From positions 102,394,278 through 102,458,277 of the forward strand of contig CP136069.1 of the NCBI GenBank assembly GCA_032622095.1: 64,000 bases of DNA, written 5' to 3'. This document shows, piece after piece, positions 45,366-56,009 of this stretch (positions within the stretch are counted from its first letter, which is position 1; every line of letters begins with the position of its first letter). The stretch is from Siphonodentalium dalli. Taxonomy: Eukaryota; Mollusca; Scaphopoda; Gadilida; Siphonodentaliidae. The notes beneath the pieces were generated by a model. It did not search any database, was not told where the DNA came from, and was given only the letters and a program-made list of their open reading frames with translations. The translations under genes and the position numbers were made by a program.

Positions 45366-45865
45366 AAATCTTATGCATTAGACGTATAATGCGCTAACCC
45401 ATTAGATCATTTTTGAAAGGTATATAACTACACGGCCAGAAATCAGTCCTATACATCGAAATGGATAAGTTAAAATCAGATACGGACTTCTATTCTATTA
45501 GTTAACTTGTTTTGTTTGTACAATATAAAATATGAAATCAATACATGTTTGCTGTTATTATTTACGCGAGCGACTGTTAGTGTCATTTTTAATGTCATAA
45601 GCGACCCTCAGTTGGTAGGGAATTATAAATATATCTATCCGTCGTATACAGAACGAAACTCAGGACCATTTATATTAATTATTTATTTTATATACCTGTC
45701 AAAGCAACATGTGTTCATAATTATCATTATCAAATCAATAATGCTATAGTTCTGTCTGCTTGCTACTAGTATCATTCTCAAACAGTTCTACTCAAATTTA
45801 TTGGTGACGATATTTAGTCATATTGCGGTATCATTTTCAATACCGTAGTCGGTATTAAAATCCGG
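45366..45865. other. No gene seen
   Basis: AT-rich junction between the satellite and the GC-richer polymerase/helicase remnant. CCGTAGTCGGTATT and TCCGGATACCG near 45845-45870 mark the edge. Confidence 0.5.
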
Positions 45866-45870
45866 ATACC

Positions 45871-46025
45871 GTGAAGCTCTACCAGTACACCCACTTGAGG
45901 GCCTCAATGCTGGCCTATGCCCACATTAACTTTCTCGCTATGCTGGCAAGATTTGAACCCGATGAGGCTGTCCGGGTGGCCACTGATAGCATTTACATCC
46001 AGAAGACCACGTTGCTGGTGTCAAG
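45871..46025 (+). pseudogene. Family-B DNA polymerase palm fragment
   Basis: The frame reads YQYTHLRASMLAYAHINFLA, then about 17 residues, then VRVATDSIYI. A helix ending in LAYAH followed by a TDS triplet before a hydrophobic run is the B-family polymerase palm, where the (D)TDS motif C holds a catalytic metal-binding Asp. Here the first Asp of DTDS is Ala (ATDS), as in some divergent mobile-element polymerases I recall. Only this C-terminal palm piece is seen; upstream coding is lost at ~45865, and the frame shifts after ~46025. In the same strand and close behind follow helicase motifs, suggesting one polymerase-helicase polyprotein. GC content is visibly higher than the surroundings. Confidence 0.6.
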
Positions 46026-46179
46026 GTGTACGTCGCCCCCCAACTCTCCTGCTGGACTGGGGTGCCATTTTCCTCCCGGCGGTGGTCCCGGCTCAGTGTC
46101 GTGACAAGGGGGAGCAGTTGTACATGCCACAGGAACACGCCATGTTCCTCTCCAAGCGTTGTTACTCAGTAACAGTAAC

Positions 46180-47391
46180 AAACTGTAGCCAAGCCAAACC
46201 GATGGCCGAATCAACGGCACCCATATACAACGAAGAACTGATGAGCTACCTCAATGGCGGAGGGGGGTGGCAAGACCACAAGAGCGATCTAGTCTTCCGT
46301 GTAAGAGACCCCCTCATGTTTACCCCGACCCATCGCCTTGCCAAAGAAATGCGGGTCCGAGGGGTCAAAGCCCAGACATACCACAGCTTCTTTTGATGGA
46401 GCGGTCAGAATGACTGGACACCCGACCACATGGGGCAGAAGTTCATCCTACGTGTCATCATCTGGGATGAGGTCTGCACTGTGCCCCTGCCTATCCTGGA
46501 GATGTTCTTGAACTGGCTGTGGCTCTGCCACGATGGCGTCCAGGTAATTTGCTGCGGGGATCAAGGACAGCCACACCGATTGCAGGTATAATGCCTCACC
46601 ACTGGCTGCAACAAAGGGCAGACTACTATGAAGAGGTCGGCGTCGACTACAGAGCAAAAGATGAAGCCCTCAAAGCCCTGAAAAAGGGCATACGTCTTCA
46701 GAGTGACAAAGTCCAGTGCCAGGAAATGCGGTAGTCTCTCCCCAGCTGCCTGGGGTGGGACCGGTTTATGAAGCAGTGGAGGTCCAGTGACCTAATCCTC
46801 ACCAGCCATCAGAATGCTCCAATGCCATATGGAGCATTTCCTAGATGCCCCAGTGCCTATTCTTTACCACCCAAGGACAGCCGAAAGCAGAACATTGACG
46901 TCGCAATCCCAGGCACTGGCGACCCGCCATGCAGAGAAGAGCTCGTTCTCAACGACGTCGTCACGATCTCTATCGAGGCCGCCGAGTGTGCTATTAAAAC
47001 CGACGATTGGTGCCTGGGCTATGCTCTCACTGTCCACTCGAGCCAGGGTCTTATGATCCATGACGACTACCTCCAGTGGTCCAATCTCTGCTACCTAGAG
47101 TATATGCAACAGCTCAAACAGGTAACCTGTCCACCGGAAGAGGGTTCTGATGTCAGGCCTGTAGTAGTTCCTACGGAACAACAGAAACTCCACAAGGCAA
47201 TCCAAAGGAAGCTTGTGGTATACAAGCACCAAGATAAGGCTAATGGATGCCAGGGATTCAATCTCAAGGTCGCCTATATCCTCGTGAGGCACAGCAGAAC
47301 CGCAAGCGTGGCATGTGAGATTGAGCTGCTCTGGGCCTTCCAACCCAAAGACACACAGCAGTTTAGTGTCAAACAGCTGGACAACAACTAA
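46180..47391 (+). pseudogene. SF1-type helicase, multiply frameshifted
   Basis: Motifs in order: a Walker A GGKTT (Lys codon 46272-46274), readable only in a frame one base off from its flanks; FTPTHRLAKEM (~46320, motif Ia-like) and a QTYHSFF at ~46375, followed by a TGA at 46394; Walker B IIWDE (46457-46471) and QVICCGDQGQP (~46535, motif III-like) in the first frame; PHHWLQQRADYYEEV and VDYRAKDE after a frameshift (46590-46735); then, from 46768, SSDLILTSH, IPGTGDP, EELVLNDVV and ALTVHSSQGL (~47030, motif V, TxHxxQG). SF1 helicases unwind DNA with ATP. The combination and order match PolB-linked helicases that I recall as highly expanded in some fungal genomes; that link is from memory. 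At least three frameshifts and one stop make it non-functional. Confidence 0.75.
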
Positions 47392-48000
47392 GGGCACTGC
47401 GGAGGAAATGTGAGGCTGAACTCTTTAGAGTGCAACAGAAAAAGAGGGGCTGCAGCACTTAGCGTCTGGTCCTTCTGACAACGCCATCTGGTGGCAGCTG
47501 GGTGTCGGGAGGCACTACAAGCAACTCTTCCCGGACAAATCCGCGTGCTGGCCCATCCACTAAATAGTAGAGCACAGGCTCATCGGGCTTGGTGACAGTG
47601 CGTTCAAGCCGGTACACCTGGACCATACAGGATCAGTTGCGCGTCTGCAGCCACCTTCCAGCTCACCAAGATGGTAGAGGTAACGAACGCCCACTCTCGA
47701 GGGGAGCTTTTGCTCTTTGAGCCCCATCGGGTGACCTGGATCCGCAGAAGAGGGTTTTTGTGTCAACACCGAAGGTGTTTTTATCTGGATGGCTTTTTTC
47801 ATAATTTCTCTTTTGAAAGTGAAACATGCACAATAACAACGCGACTGCAGCTGGGCATTTCGCTTCTCGGTGAGGTTTTGATGCGTCTGAAGCTGAACGA
47901 AAATTGTCCAAACCTGAACGAAAATTGTTTCTGAACCTGAACCCGAAAGATGTCGCTAATTGATGCCTGAAGACAATATATACACTTACCGTTTATCCTG
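47392..48000 (+). pseudogene. Possible C-terminal remnant of the polymerase-helicase gene
   Basis: The GC-richer character persists to about 47760. Short frames (for example 47671-47934) are open but unassigned. The local phrase CTGAACGAAAATTGTCC is repeated as CTGAACGAAAATTGTTT (47893, 47916). No motif recognised; listed because the compositional island includes it. Confidence 0.3.
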
Positions 48001-48119
48001 TCCTCTGGGCGACGCATCTTGAAACGTACAAACCTAATAAATGGGTATCCGACAGTGGGTGAATATATATAATAGATAATCATAGGAACTGCTGGGAGCG
48101 GTTTTTTTGGGGACGTATG

Positions 48120-48490
48120 TATATGCATGCATATATTTATATAGCAGCCCGGGCCTCGGCGCTGTTGGGCTGTCCCATGCCGTGGCTGTGCCGCTAACGG
48201 ATGGCAAGCTCTGGGGGTTGTAGCGGACGGCAAGCTCTGGGGGGGGGGGGGGGGTGGCGCGGCTTTGACCGTGTTTGCTAACTAGCTTGCAGTTGTAGTT
48301 CTGTAGGAACTGAGGTAGATAATTCCTACAGAACTGGACCAATTGTTCGCGTTCATAATTATGTGTTTGATGTACTTAGCATTTTGGTCCAATTGTTTGC
48401 ATTCAAAATTATATCTTTGATGAGCATAGGGGCCAGAAAAATTTGGTATGCTCACACCCCCCCCCCCCCCCCCCCCCCCCCATTTGAAAT
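48120..48490 (-). repeat. Right inverted repeat of the 40.3-48.5 kb block
   Basis: Inverse of 40345-41000: CATGCATATATTTATATAGC, GCCCGGGC, GATGGCAAGCTCTGGGGG, GTGGCGCGGCTTTG, GTTCTGTAGGAACTGAGG, TGATGTACTTAGCATTTTGG and ending CCAAATTTTTCTGGCCCC-like sequence into a ~24-nt poly-C. It lacks the MITE and one of the CAGAGCTTGCC units present on the left. Confidence 0.82.
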
Positions 48491-48969
48491 CCCAGAATCT
48501 TGGCATTCAAATTACATATACCTATAAATTTAGACCGCATGCAAAAATTGTGCCATCTGAAAAATCTAATGTCACTGCTCCAACTGGAGTGTTTATAGCA
48601 TAAAGTATGTCTGGAGGCAAATGTAGCTGGACAATGATGACAAATACAGTTCTTAGTTGGACACAGTCGATATTACAGTGTACGTTCTACAAGTGCAAGA
48701 TACTGTGGTTATAAGAAAACTAACATGTGATCTGATGGCCCTTTCATTGAGACGTATTCAATATATCCCACAAATTCTCCTTTTTGACCAAATTTATTCA
48801 GTGGCTTATTTCATGATGTAATCTTGATAAATCTAAAAAAAATTAATATTGAACTTGGCCAATGAGTTCTAATCAGCGTAAATTTGGTTTGTGGCTTCTA
48901 CTCATGCATACATGTTCTTAAGCTACCACAACTCAGATTACTGCATCTCTGATGCAACCCCTTGTATGT

Positions 48970-49480
48970 TATTATGCCTCCAACCCCCGAAGGTGGTTCA
49001 GGTATATAGTTGAGGGCTCCATCTGTCGGTTCATCTGTTTGCCTGTCCATCCATCCTTATGAACATATCCCCTTGTAACTCGGGTGTTAATTATCAGATT
49101 GTGTTGTCCTTAGGCATTGTGAAAGCACAGATTGGGAAAAGGATGCCCACATACTACGGGTTTCATCCATTCTTGTTTTACAGAGTTACTGCCCTTGTTT
49201 GGCTTGGAAATTTGTGAATTTTATGTCCGTATGAGCATTTAAGCTTGTAACTCGGGCATGGATCAATGGATTTGGTTGTGCTTTGGTGTGGTGATAGCAC
49301 AGTTTAGGGAGAAAGGATACTTACTATGAGGTTTGTCCATTCATTGTTACCAGAGTTACGGACCATGTTGGACTTTTTTCACACGTTTTTCATTGTAAGT
49401 CCAGTAGCAATGGTCAGACTTGAATGTTACTGGAATGCTGATGTACAGGTATTGTCCATGTCTTTTTGTCAGTTTTTATT
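48970..49480 (+). mobile_element. Pearl/HINE-like element, family E
   Basis: TTATTATGCCTCCAACCCCC followed by GAAGGTGG (short hairpin), then CATCTGTCGG..CTGTTTGCCTGTCCATCCAT. Two or three ~145-bp cores follow: 'cccttgtaactcgggtgttaat'-type (49072, 'agcttgtaactcgggcatgg' 49244), 'gtgaaagcacag' / 'gtgatagcacag' and 'cagagtta(c/-)'. No coding content. Downstream to 49900 nothing else is recognised. Confidence 0.6.
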
Positions 49481-49904
49481 GCCCTTCTTAAGAAAAGCAA
49501 GCACGATTCTGCATATATCTTTGCTTCTCATTTGCTTCTCAAGTACCAACAGTTGGATTTGAATATCTTTGCAATAGTGATAGATCAATATGAGGGAACG
49601 GATACACTGGACATTCTTGGATTTAGGACATAAAGTTTTCCATTCATACAAATATTTAGTATTGCCCTCTCTCTAAACTTAGCAACGAGGGCATATGCCA
49701 TGCTTGGCGTTTCACTTTTTATAGACTTAATGGTTGCCTTTCCTTGTTTCCAGCCGAATATGGGACACAGCATCTGGACAGTGTCTGAAGACTTTGATAG
49801 GTTAGTACTTACAGTTCAACAGAAATCAATTACAGTTTGATATCTTGAATGATAAATGTCATTCTTTGTATCAGGAAAAGTTCTCGTCACCGATATTCAT
49901 CTTA

Positions 49905-50270
49905 GGGGTTATCTGGAAACTCTAATCGGTACCGATTGCCATTTACTAATTGTTTTTAAGTCTTTTGAATCTGAAAACAATTGGTAAAGTCGGACAGCAT
50001 AATTACGTTAGTAGCATCATGAATGGTAAAATCGGTCTACCGATCAATTTCCAAGAATGAACACATTACGCTGCAGTCAGTAAGTCAATCGGTGAAATCG
50101 GTACCGATTGAGATGTTTAACGTTCAATTTGTTGTATGAAAAAGTGAACGCCGCAGTCGGTAAGACTCTCTGTGAAATTGGTACCGATTGAAACTTTTAC
50201 ATTGGATTTATGTTGTACATAGATCTATTAAAGGCCTAGATGATTGGAGATTCCCCATTGGCAAAAATCC
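49905..50270 (-). mobile_element. Truncated relative of the 14778 TAA element
   Basis: TTA at 49902-49904, then GGGGTTATCTGGAAACT, matching the right end of the 14778-16444 element in inverse orientation. Interior matches include CTAATCGGTACCGATT, CAGCATAATTACGTTA, CAATCGGTGAAATCGGTACC and GAACGCCGCAGTCGGTAAG. Similarity fades near 50270; no second end was found. Confidence 0.75.
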
Positions 50271-51250
50271 TGTACTAGTTTATTTGCATTGTTTTATAAT
50301 ATTAGGTATTGTTATCTTCATCCCATTTTCCTCTCTTCTGATTGGCTGAGATTGCATCACATGGCGGGCCGTAAATCACTTGTTACCCTCGAGGGTAACA
50401 TTTCGTCAGTTATTGACCGCTCAGCAGTAAACATAGAACTACGAAGAACTCAATGTGCAGAGATTACATCACAGCTCTCTAATGATTTCAGAAAACACGC
50501 ATTTTATAAACCCCACTGTTTCGTAACCACTGTGAACTGTGGTGTTTGCTAATTTGCATAATTGTTGTCTTTAAATTGCAATTAAAGCACGCTGTGTATA
50601 AATGGTGTAATCACGGACATAAATCCCTTATAAGGTGTAATGTTCCTATTGGACCTTTTTATATCAATAATGAATACCGTGGAACAAATTAGATAAACCT
50701 TATTAAGCAGTTGGTATATACTGCAGATAATTGCACACATAATGTACATACGTCACAAATACGTTTCTGTACTAAGCTCTAAATAACAAATAGCCAATCT
50801 TTACTATTTATCAATCGACAATTTTCTTCGGTTATATATTCCTCTGACTTCACAGGAACACCCGTATGTTGTGTAACAGTATGTAACGGTTGTCAATTTC
50901 TTTTGGCACCACTGCAATGTGTAAGTTTCACATTTTAGCGTTCTCGAAATTAACACGTCTACCTGCATCTTTACGCTAATTTAAAACGACACCGATCATT
51001 TCACCTCATGGCTACTCTACTTCGAAATTGCTTTACTCCTCCTTCCGTGAACTGATTATCACCATGCGACCAGCAAACTAACCGGACAATAGCTCCGCAC
51101 ATGATGGGCATATCAATTGATCCAAAATATGAACGTTTTATTTTCTAAAAAGCGAGGATTCCAACCTAAAATTAACTCTTCGAGCTGGATTAATGAATAT
51201 ACGCGCATACTTAGGCGTGCCATTAAGAAGGTTCGTGTGTACTCCTTTGT
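50271..51250. other. No gene seen
   Basis: A 102-codon plus frame (50244-50552) overlaps the transposon relative and has no domain. A short palindrome CGTTACCCTCGAGGGTAAC-like sequence (TTACCCTCGAGGGTAA) lies at 50384-50399. Otherwise AT-rich unassigned DNA. Confidence 0.5.
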
Positions 51251-51257
51251 CAGATAA

Positions 51258-51412
51258 CAAAACAGTTGTCATCCTTGTTTTCGTGAGACATGGGGATTTG
51301 TCGCCGCTCTCGACCTGGAATGTCACCCTCAGGCCTGGCGGCCCTCGGGTGACATTCCAGGTCTCGAGTGGGCTACAAATCCCTGTGTCTCACTCAATCG
51401 CGGGCGACAACT
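51258..51412. repeat. ~155-bp foldback element
   Basis: ACAGTTGTC at 51261 pairs with GACAACTGT at 51407. Inside, GTGAGACATGGGGATTTGT pairs with ACAAATCCCTGTGTCTCAC, and ACCTGGAATGTCACCC with GGGTGACATTCCAGGT, around CTCAGGCCTGGCGGCCCTC. The arms differ mostly near the outside. Open frames read through it on both strands because of the symmetry. Confidence 0.75.
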
Positions 51413-51429
51413 GTATATTATTAGACTAA

Positions 51430-52640
51430 TGGCAGTAACAATTTGTGATGCACATTATCCTCATCGGAAATACTTTTATTTCTTTTCCAATTCCGTACTT
51501 TACATATGCACATAAATTGTGTCATTTCACTCCACTTTCATCAAATTACACTTTAATCATCATTGACTGTCCATATCATCTAACATTTTAGCATAATCTG
51601 CATATTCATCCAATAATCATTCAATTATCACTAATTGTTTAGCATATTAATGTATCTTATTGGCAATCTATCGTGACATTTCTTCACTGTTTATTTATTC
51701 GTTGTGCGATTGGCTGAATTCCATTAAGCTCCACCAATCGCATATCACTCATGTTACCCTGGCAGATTCAAACATCGGGCTGGGTCGTGTTTCTCATCGG
51801 GTTTTATAGAAACAAACCCGACCCGATCTCATGCGCACTCTGGGCAATGGAGTTAGTCTTTGTAGACAGTCACTATATAACTTTTGTCATTATTTTACCT
51901 GCATTTTGTTAAGACTTTCCACATATTTACGGAGTGCCACCCCTGATTATTAACTGTTGGTTTACCTATTGATTGATTTATGCCATTTTTCTGGCTGTTT
52001 GTCATAATTTGGCCATTTGAGAATCCTGAAGATCAAGTTATTTTAGTGGCATTTAAATTTAGCCCATACTCACCTGAAAGAGACCCAAGAAAGTCTTTGA
52101 TGATAATATATCTTCACTTCTTATATGAATATATGAATTATTCAGTGGAATCTTGGAGATTGTTCTAATAAATCATATTGCTCTGTCTATGATCACTCAG
52201 AAATACTCTGTGCAGGGCCCATACATGATATAGTTCTATGAGGGTTTCGAGGTCCCACATAGAGAGATTAAACCAAGACACAGACTCAAGTAGTCAAGAA
52301 CAGACCACAGATTATTCAAGATCAAGATTCAAGAATCCACAGATACATTTCCTTATTATATGACTGACTATTCTTCCCTAAATACCACTATTGTTTGACG
52401 ATCTAATCCAATTCGTTGGATCACACTGAGTGAGATTTCCCCGGATCAATTCAGATCACACTCCTACAGAAATTGCCGAAATGTGTTGAATTAACGACGA
52501 CGAACTATTTATCCGTTAAAAATAGACTGCGGTAAGAAAATTAAATTACTGAAGTGAAAAAAATCTGTAATTAAATGGTTATTATTGTAAACTGGGAATC
52601 ATATAATAAACCTTTTATCACAGCAGTGAGATGATCCTTG
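51430..52640. other. No gene seen
   Basis: AT-rich. Unassigned short frames only (for example 51980-52168). Confidence 0.5.
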
Positions 52641-52654
52641 TCATCACATCACAT

Positions 52655-52740
52655 CTCATTGAAGTGGGCAGATTGCTGGTTCAAACTCGCTGCCTGTGAC
52701 AGCTCATTTGATCCGGCAATCTGCCCACCTCAACTTGACG
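52655..52740. repeat. Short inverted repeat
   Basis: TTGAAGTGGGCAGATTGCTGG pairs with CCGGCAATCTGCCCACCTCAA (52713-52733; one or two mismatches) around a ~37-nt loop; part of each arm is quoted as GTGGGCAGATTGC / GCAATCTGCCCAC. Origin unknown. Confidence 0.6.
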
Positions 52741-52988
52741 TGATACTATGACACGGATCAATACGCTGTTGTGATAATATGTATTTATCAAATTATGGTA
52801 ATTTCATCAAGAATATACTAATAGATTATAGTATAGCATAATGATGATATGATTGTGATATTATTCACAAAACACGCTTTGTGTCCGAGAAAATTTAGGC
52901 CAGGTGTTTAGTTTCTCGCTAAAAGTGCACTGGATTGTTTATAGAGTCACAATATTGCATCATTTCCTTATTAGCTCAACTTTACTTA

Positions 52989-53425
52989 CTACAGGTCGTA
53001 CCTTTTGTCAGATGATTATGAAATTTGTCAATGACTTGTACATGGGAACAACTCCTTCTGGGGTCCTTCGGCCATAAAACATGGCTGCTGGCAGCCATCT
53101 TGGATTTTACTCTTTGCATGACTAAATCCTTTACCACGGGCTACAGGTCGTACCTTTGGTTGGATCATCATGAAATTTGTCATGGGTGTTAACAATTACA
53201 TGTAGATGGGAACGAATCATTTTGGGGTCATTTGGCCATAAAACATGGCTGCTGGCAGCCATCTTGGATTTTACTCTTAGCATGACTAAATCGTTTGGCA
53301 CAGGCTACAAGTCGACATGTAGATGGGAACAAGTCATTTTGGGGTCATTCGGCAAAAAAACATGGCCACCAGCGGCCATCTTGGATTTCAAAATTCATTC
53401 CATTAGCACGGGCTACAAGTCATAC
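52989..53425. repeat. Tandem repeat, ~150-165-bp unit, three copies
   Basis: CTACAGGTCGTACC at 52989 and 53141, and CTACAAGTCGACA at 53305, begin units of 152, 164 and ~108 bp; a fourth start lies at 53413. Each unit holds a hairpin, ATGGCTGCTGGCAGCCAT or variant, followed by CTTGGATTT. It abuts the 3' end of the LINE. Confidence 0.8.
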
Positions 53426-54246
53426 TGTTTTTTTAGTTTTTTTGTTTAATAATTTTTATTGGGATAAAAAAATATTGATTTACACAAAACTGTAATGACA
53501 TAAATGTATGTAAATTTTAAGTATATTTAAGGTAAAGAAAATTACATAACATAGGAAGTAAAATACTGTCCTATAATATGGTTCTTCCTTACATGGTTCT
53601 GTGAGTGTTTACTCGAAATAAACGATTGGAGGTATTAAACCCATTTGTTTTGTTTTGTTTTTTTGTTATTAAACTATCATTTAACAGAGTGAAATGTTAT
53701 CATGTTGGATGATGGTTATCTTCTGATGTCTGCTTTTTACTTTTAATTTGTTTGATGACAGTTGAAAAAAAAAAACAGTAAGCAAATAGAACCATGTAAG
53801 ACAAACACAATGTGACAAAAGTCCACCTCTGCCAACAACTCAGTGCAACCTGCCAGAAGTCTCCCTCTATGATTTGCCAAAGGCTCGTCCAAGAATGAAA
53901 TTCAACAAGTTGCAAGGTTGTTGGAGGAGATGAACTCCTGTGACATACATGTATGTGGGCTTGTATACAGTACTTTTTATTTATATTTATGAGTACAAAT
54001 TGCCGTGGAACTATGCTGACGTTTGCCAGAAAACATATGTGAAGGAGAGGACTAAAATGATTTTTATAACAATGATGTTATTGTTCAAAGATGTTTTCTA
54101 TCATATTCCATCTATCATGAAAAAGGATGTCTTTTTTCGATGCAAAATTTTGGCGAGGCTTGTCCTACTGTCTTATAATACTTAAGCCATTCTTGAAAAC
54201 CAATAAAAGTTGGGTCTTTCTTTTTTATCATGCTGGAGAAAATATA

Positions 54247-55071
54247 TCATTTGAATAGTAGGAGGCAAATATTCCTCAAGTTGTCTTGAGTGTTGTATTC
54301 GTCATATATTCCAAAAATCACAATTTCTGGTGAAATTTTCAATATCAGATCACATTTTTCTTTAATTTTTTGTTGAAATTCAAGTAGAATAGATTTTGTG
54401 ACTGTACAATCATAAAACAAGTGTAGTATTGTTTCTCTATCCGACTGACAGAATGTACAAATGGCTGTTTCTGACAGCTTCAGTTGAAAAAGTTTTGCAT
54501 TGGCATAGAGTACATTGTGGTTAATTTTGTACTGGAATGATATGAGACTACTGTCATTAGTAAATGTATAGATATTAGTATAGATTTTTTTCCAGTCTTC
54601 TTCAGAAAATATTTTATCAAGATTTTTCGCCCACTTTTTCTGCGAAACAGTTGGAATTGTGCAATAAATTTGTAAAAATTTTGGATAAAATGTTTTGCCA
54701 GTTTTTACACAATTCTTCAAGGTTTCTAGATTATTATTGGTAATGGTATCAAGTCTCATATTCTCATTCAAATTTGTTTTCCATGCCCGAGGTATGACGG
54801 CTAACAGTCCATGATAGGTGGTGAAAGGAATTTTAATAGTGTATTTTTGACAAAATTCATCGTAATTCAATAGGCCTGAGTTATTCTTCATGAGGTCATT
54901 CATATAATATATTTCATTTTCTATAAGGTGCCTATTGTAAAATAACTTTTTATTAATAAGAATATTTGGATTGTAAAATAGAGGTTCACATCGAATGTCT
55001 AAAGGGGTTGTTGTGGGATTTTTATGGAGATTTGACCATGCTTGAAGTACATCTTTCCAGAATGTGTTCAC
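54247..55071 (-). pseudogene. LINE ORF2 C-terminal part with zf-RVT motif
   Basis: 274 codons open to the LINE stop at 54247. Near residues 207-222 it carries CTFCQSDRETILHLFYDC, the Cys-x2-Cys...His-x4-Cys arrangement of the zinc-knuckle-like domain found at the C-terminus of L1/Tx1-type ORF2 proteins, likely for RNA binding. Upstream is Lys/Asn-rich sequence (KKWAKNLDKIFSEEDWKKIY), common in these proteins. It is separated from the RT part by stops between 55071 and 55466. Confidence 0.85.
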
Positions 55072-55465
55072 TTTACTACTTTAATATCACGTTTAGACCC
55101 TCACTTCGAAGATTCCATATGTGTGGGCCTCCATGAGGTTCTATATCATCCATTATTAGATATTTCCATCCTGCGCTAGTATTTGGGTCTACAAGTTTTG
55201 TATCCAAGTCATTTTCAGAGCATTGCTGAAAGAGTTCAAATGGGGAAATTTCAATCCACCCTCTTCAATACTATTTATTACAACATTCCTTGCTATCTTA
55301 TCTTTTTTACCGGACCACAAAAAATTGTAGAAGAGCTTTTGAATCTTATCTGACGATTGAGATGAAGGTGCCGGTAATACTGAAAGACAATGTGTTAAAA
55401 TTGGTAGGGCAATTGTTTTAACAACTGTTGTTTTTCCATATAGGCTGAGGGATCTAAAAGACCAG

Positions 55466-56009
55466 TCATTTAATAGATTTTCTATTTTTTTTGAATTTTG
55501 TTTTATAATTGTTTTCGATGAAATCAGTATTGAATAAATTGAATTCTATTCCAAGAATTGTAAAAGATTGGTTATGATTCCATATTATTGTTTGGTCAGT
55601 GTTCAACTCTTCACCACAACCCCTTTTTTGCCCTAATCCATATAGCTTGTGTCTTGTCAAAGTTTACCTTTATACCTGAAAGTTTGGCAAATGCACTGAA
55701 GGTATTGAGGGTATTTAGAGACTTTTCGTCATCCTGGAGGAAGAGGTTTATGTCATCTGCATATTGTGTCAAAGAATATTCGGAATCATTAATTTTTATC
55801 CCATTGATGTCTGGATTAAATTTTATGCATGCACATAGTATAAATAAATATGGAGACAAAGCGTCCCCCTGTCTGACGCCTCTAAGGATGTCCGTAACTA
55901 TATATATTTGTGTAAAAAGTTTTAATCCATTTTTTAATAGATGGACCAAAATTAAAGAATTCTAGAGTTTTCTGAATGAAATCCCATTCTAAAGAATCAA
56001 ATGCTTTTT
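55466..56009 (-). pseudogene. LINE ORF2 reverse transcriptase, palm part
   Basis: Contains KAFDSLEWDF at the insertion edge (55975-56004), GVRQGDALSPYLF (~55880) and the catalytic YADDINLF (~55740), followed by SGIKVNFDKT (~55670) and a downstream LGIEFNLFN (~55535). These are RT motifs B and C and the thumb-side KT motif of non-LTR retrotransposons. At least two frames are needed. The first palm Asp (in FDS) lies just inside this side of the insertion. Confidence 0.9.

Noticed and set aside
52665-52700. GGTTCAAACTC as a tRNA-like B box (SINE or tRNA)
   Set aside because: No A box at the right distance and no cloverleaf; the sequence is the loop side of a short inverted repeat.
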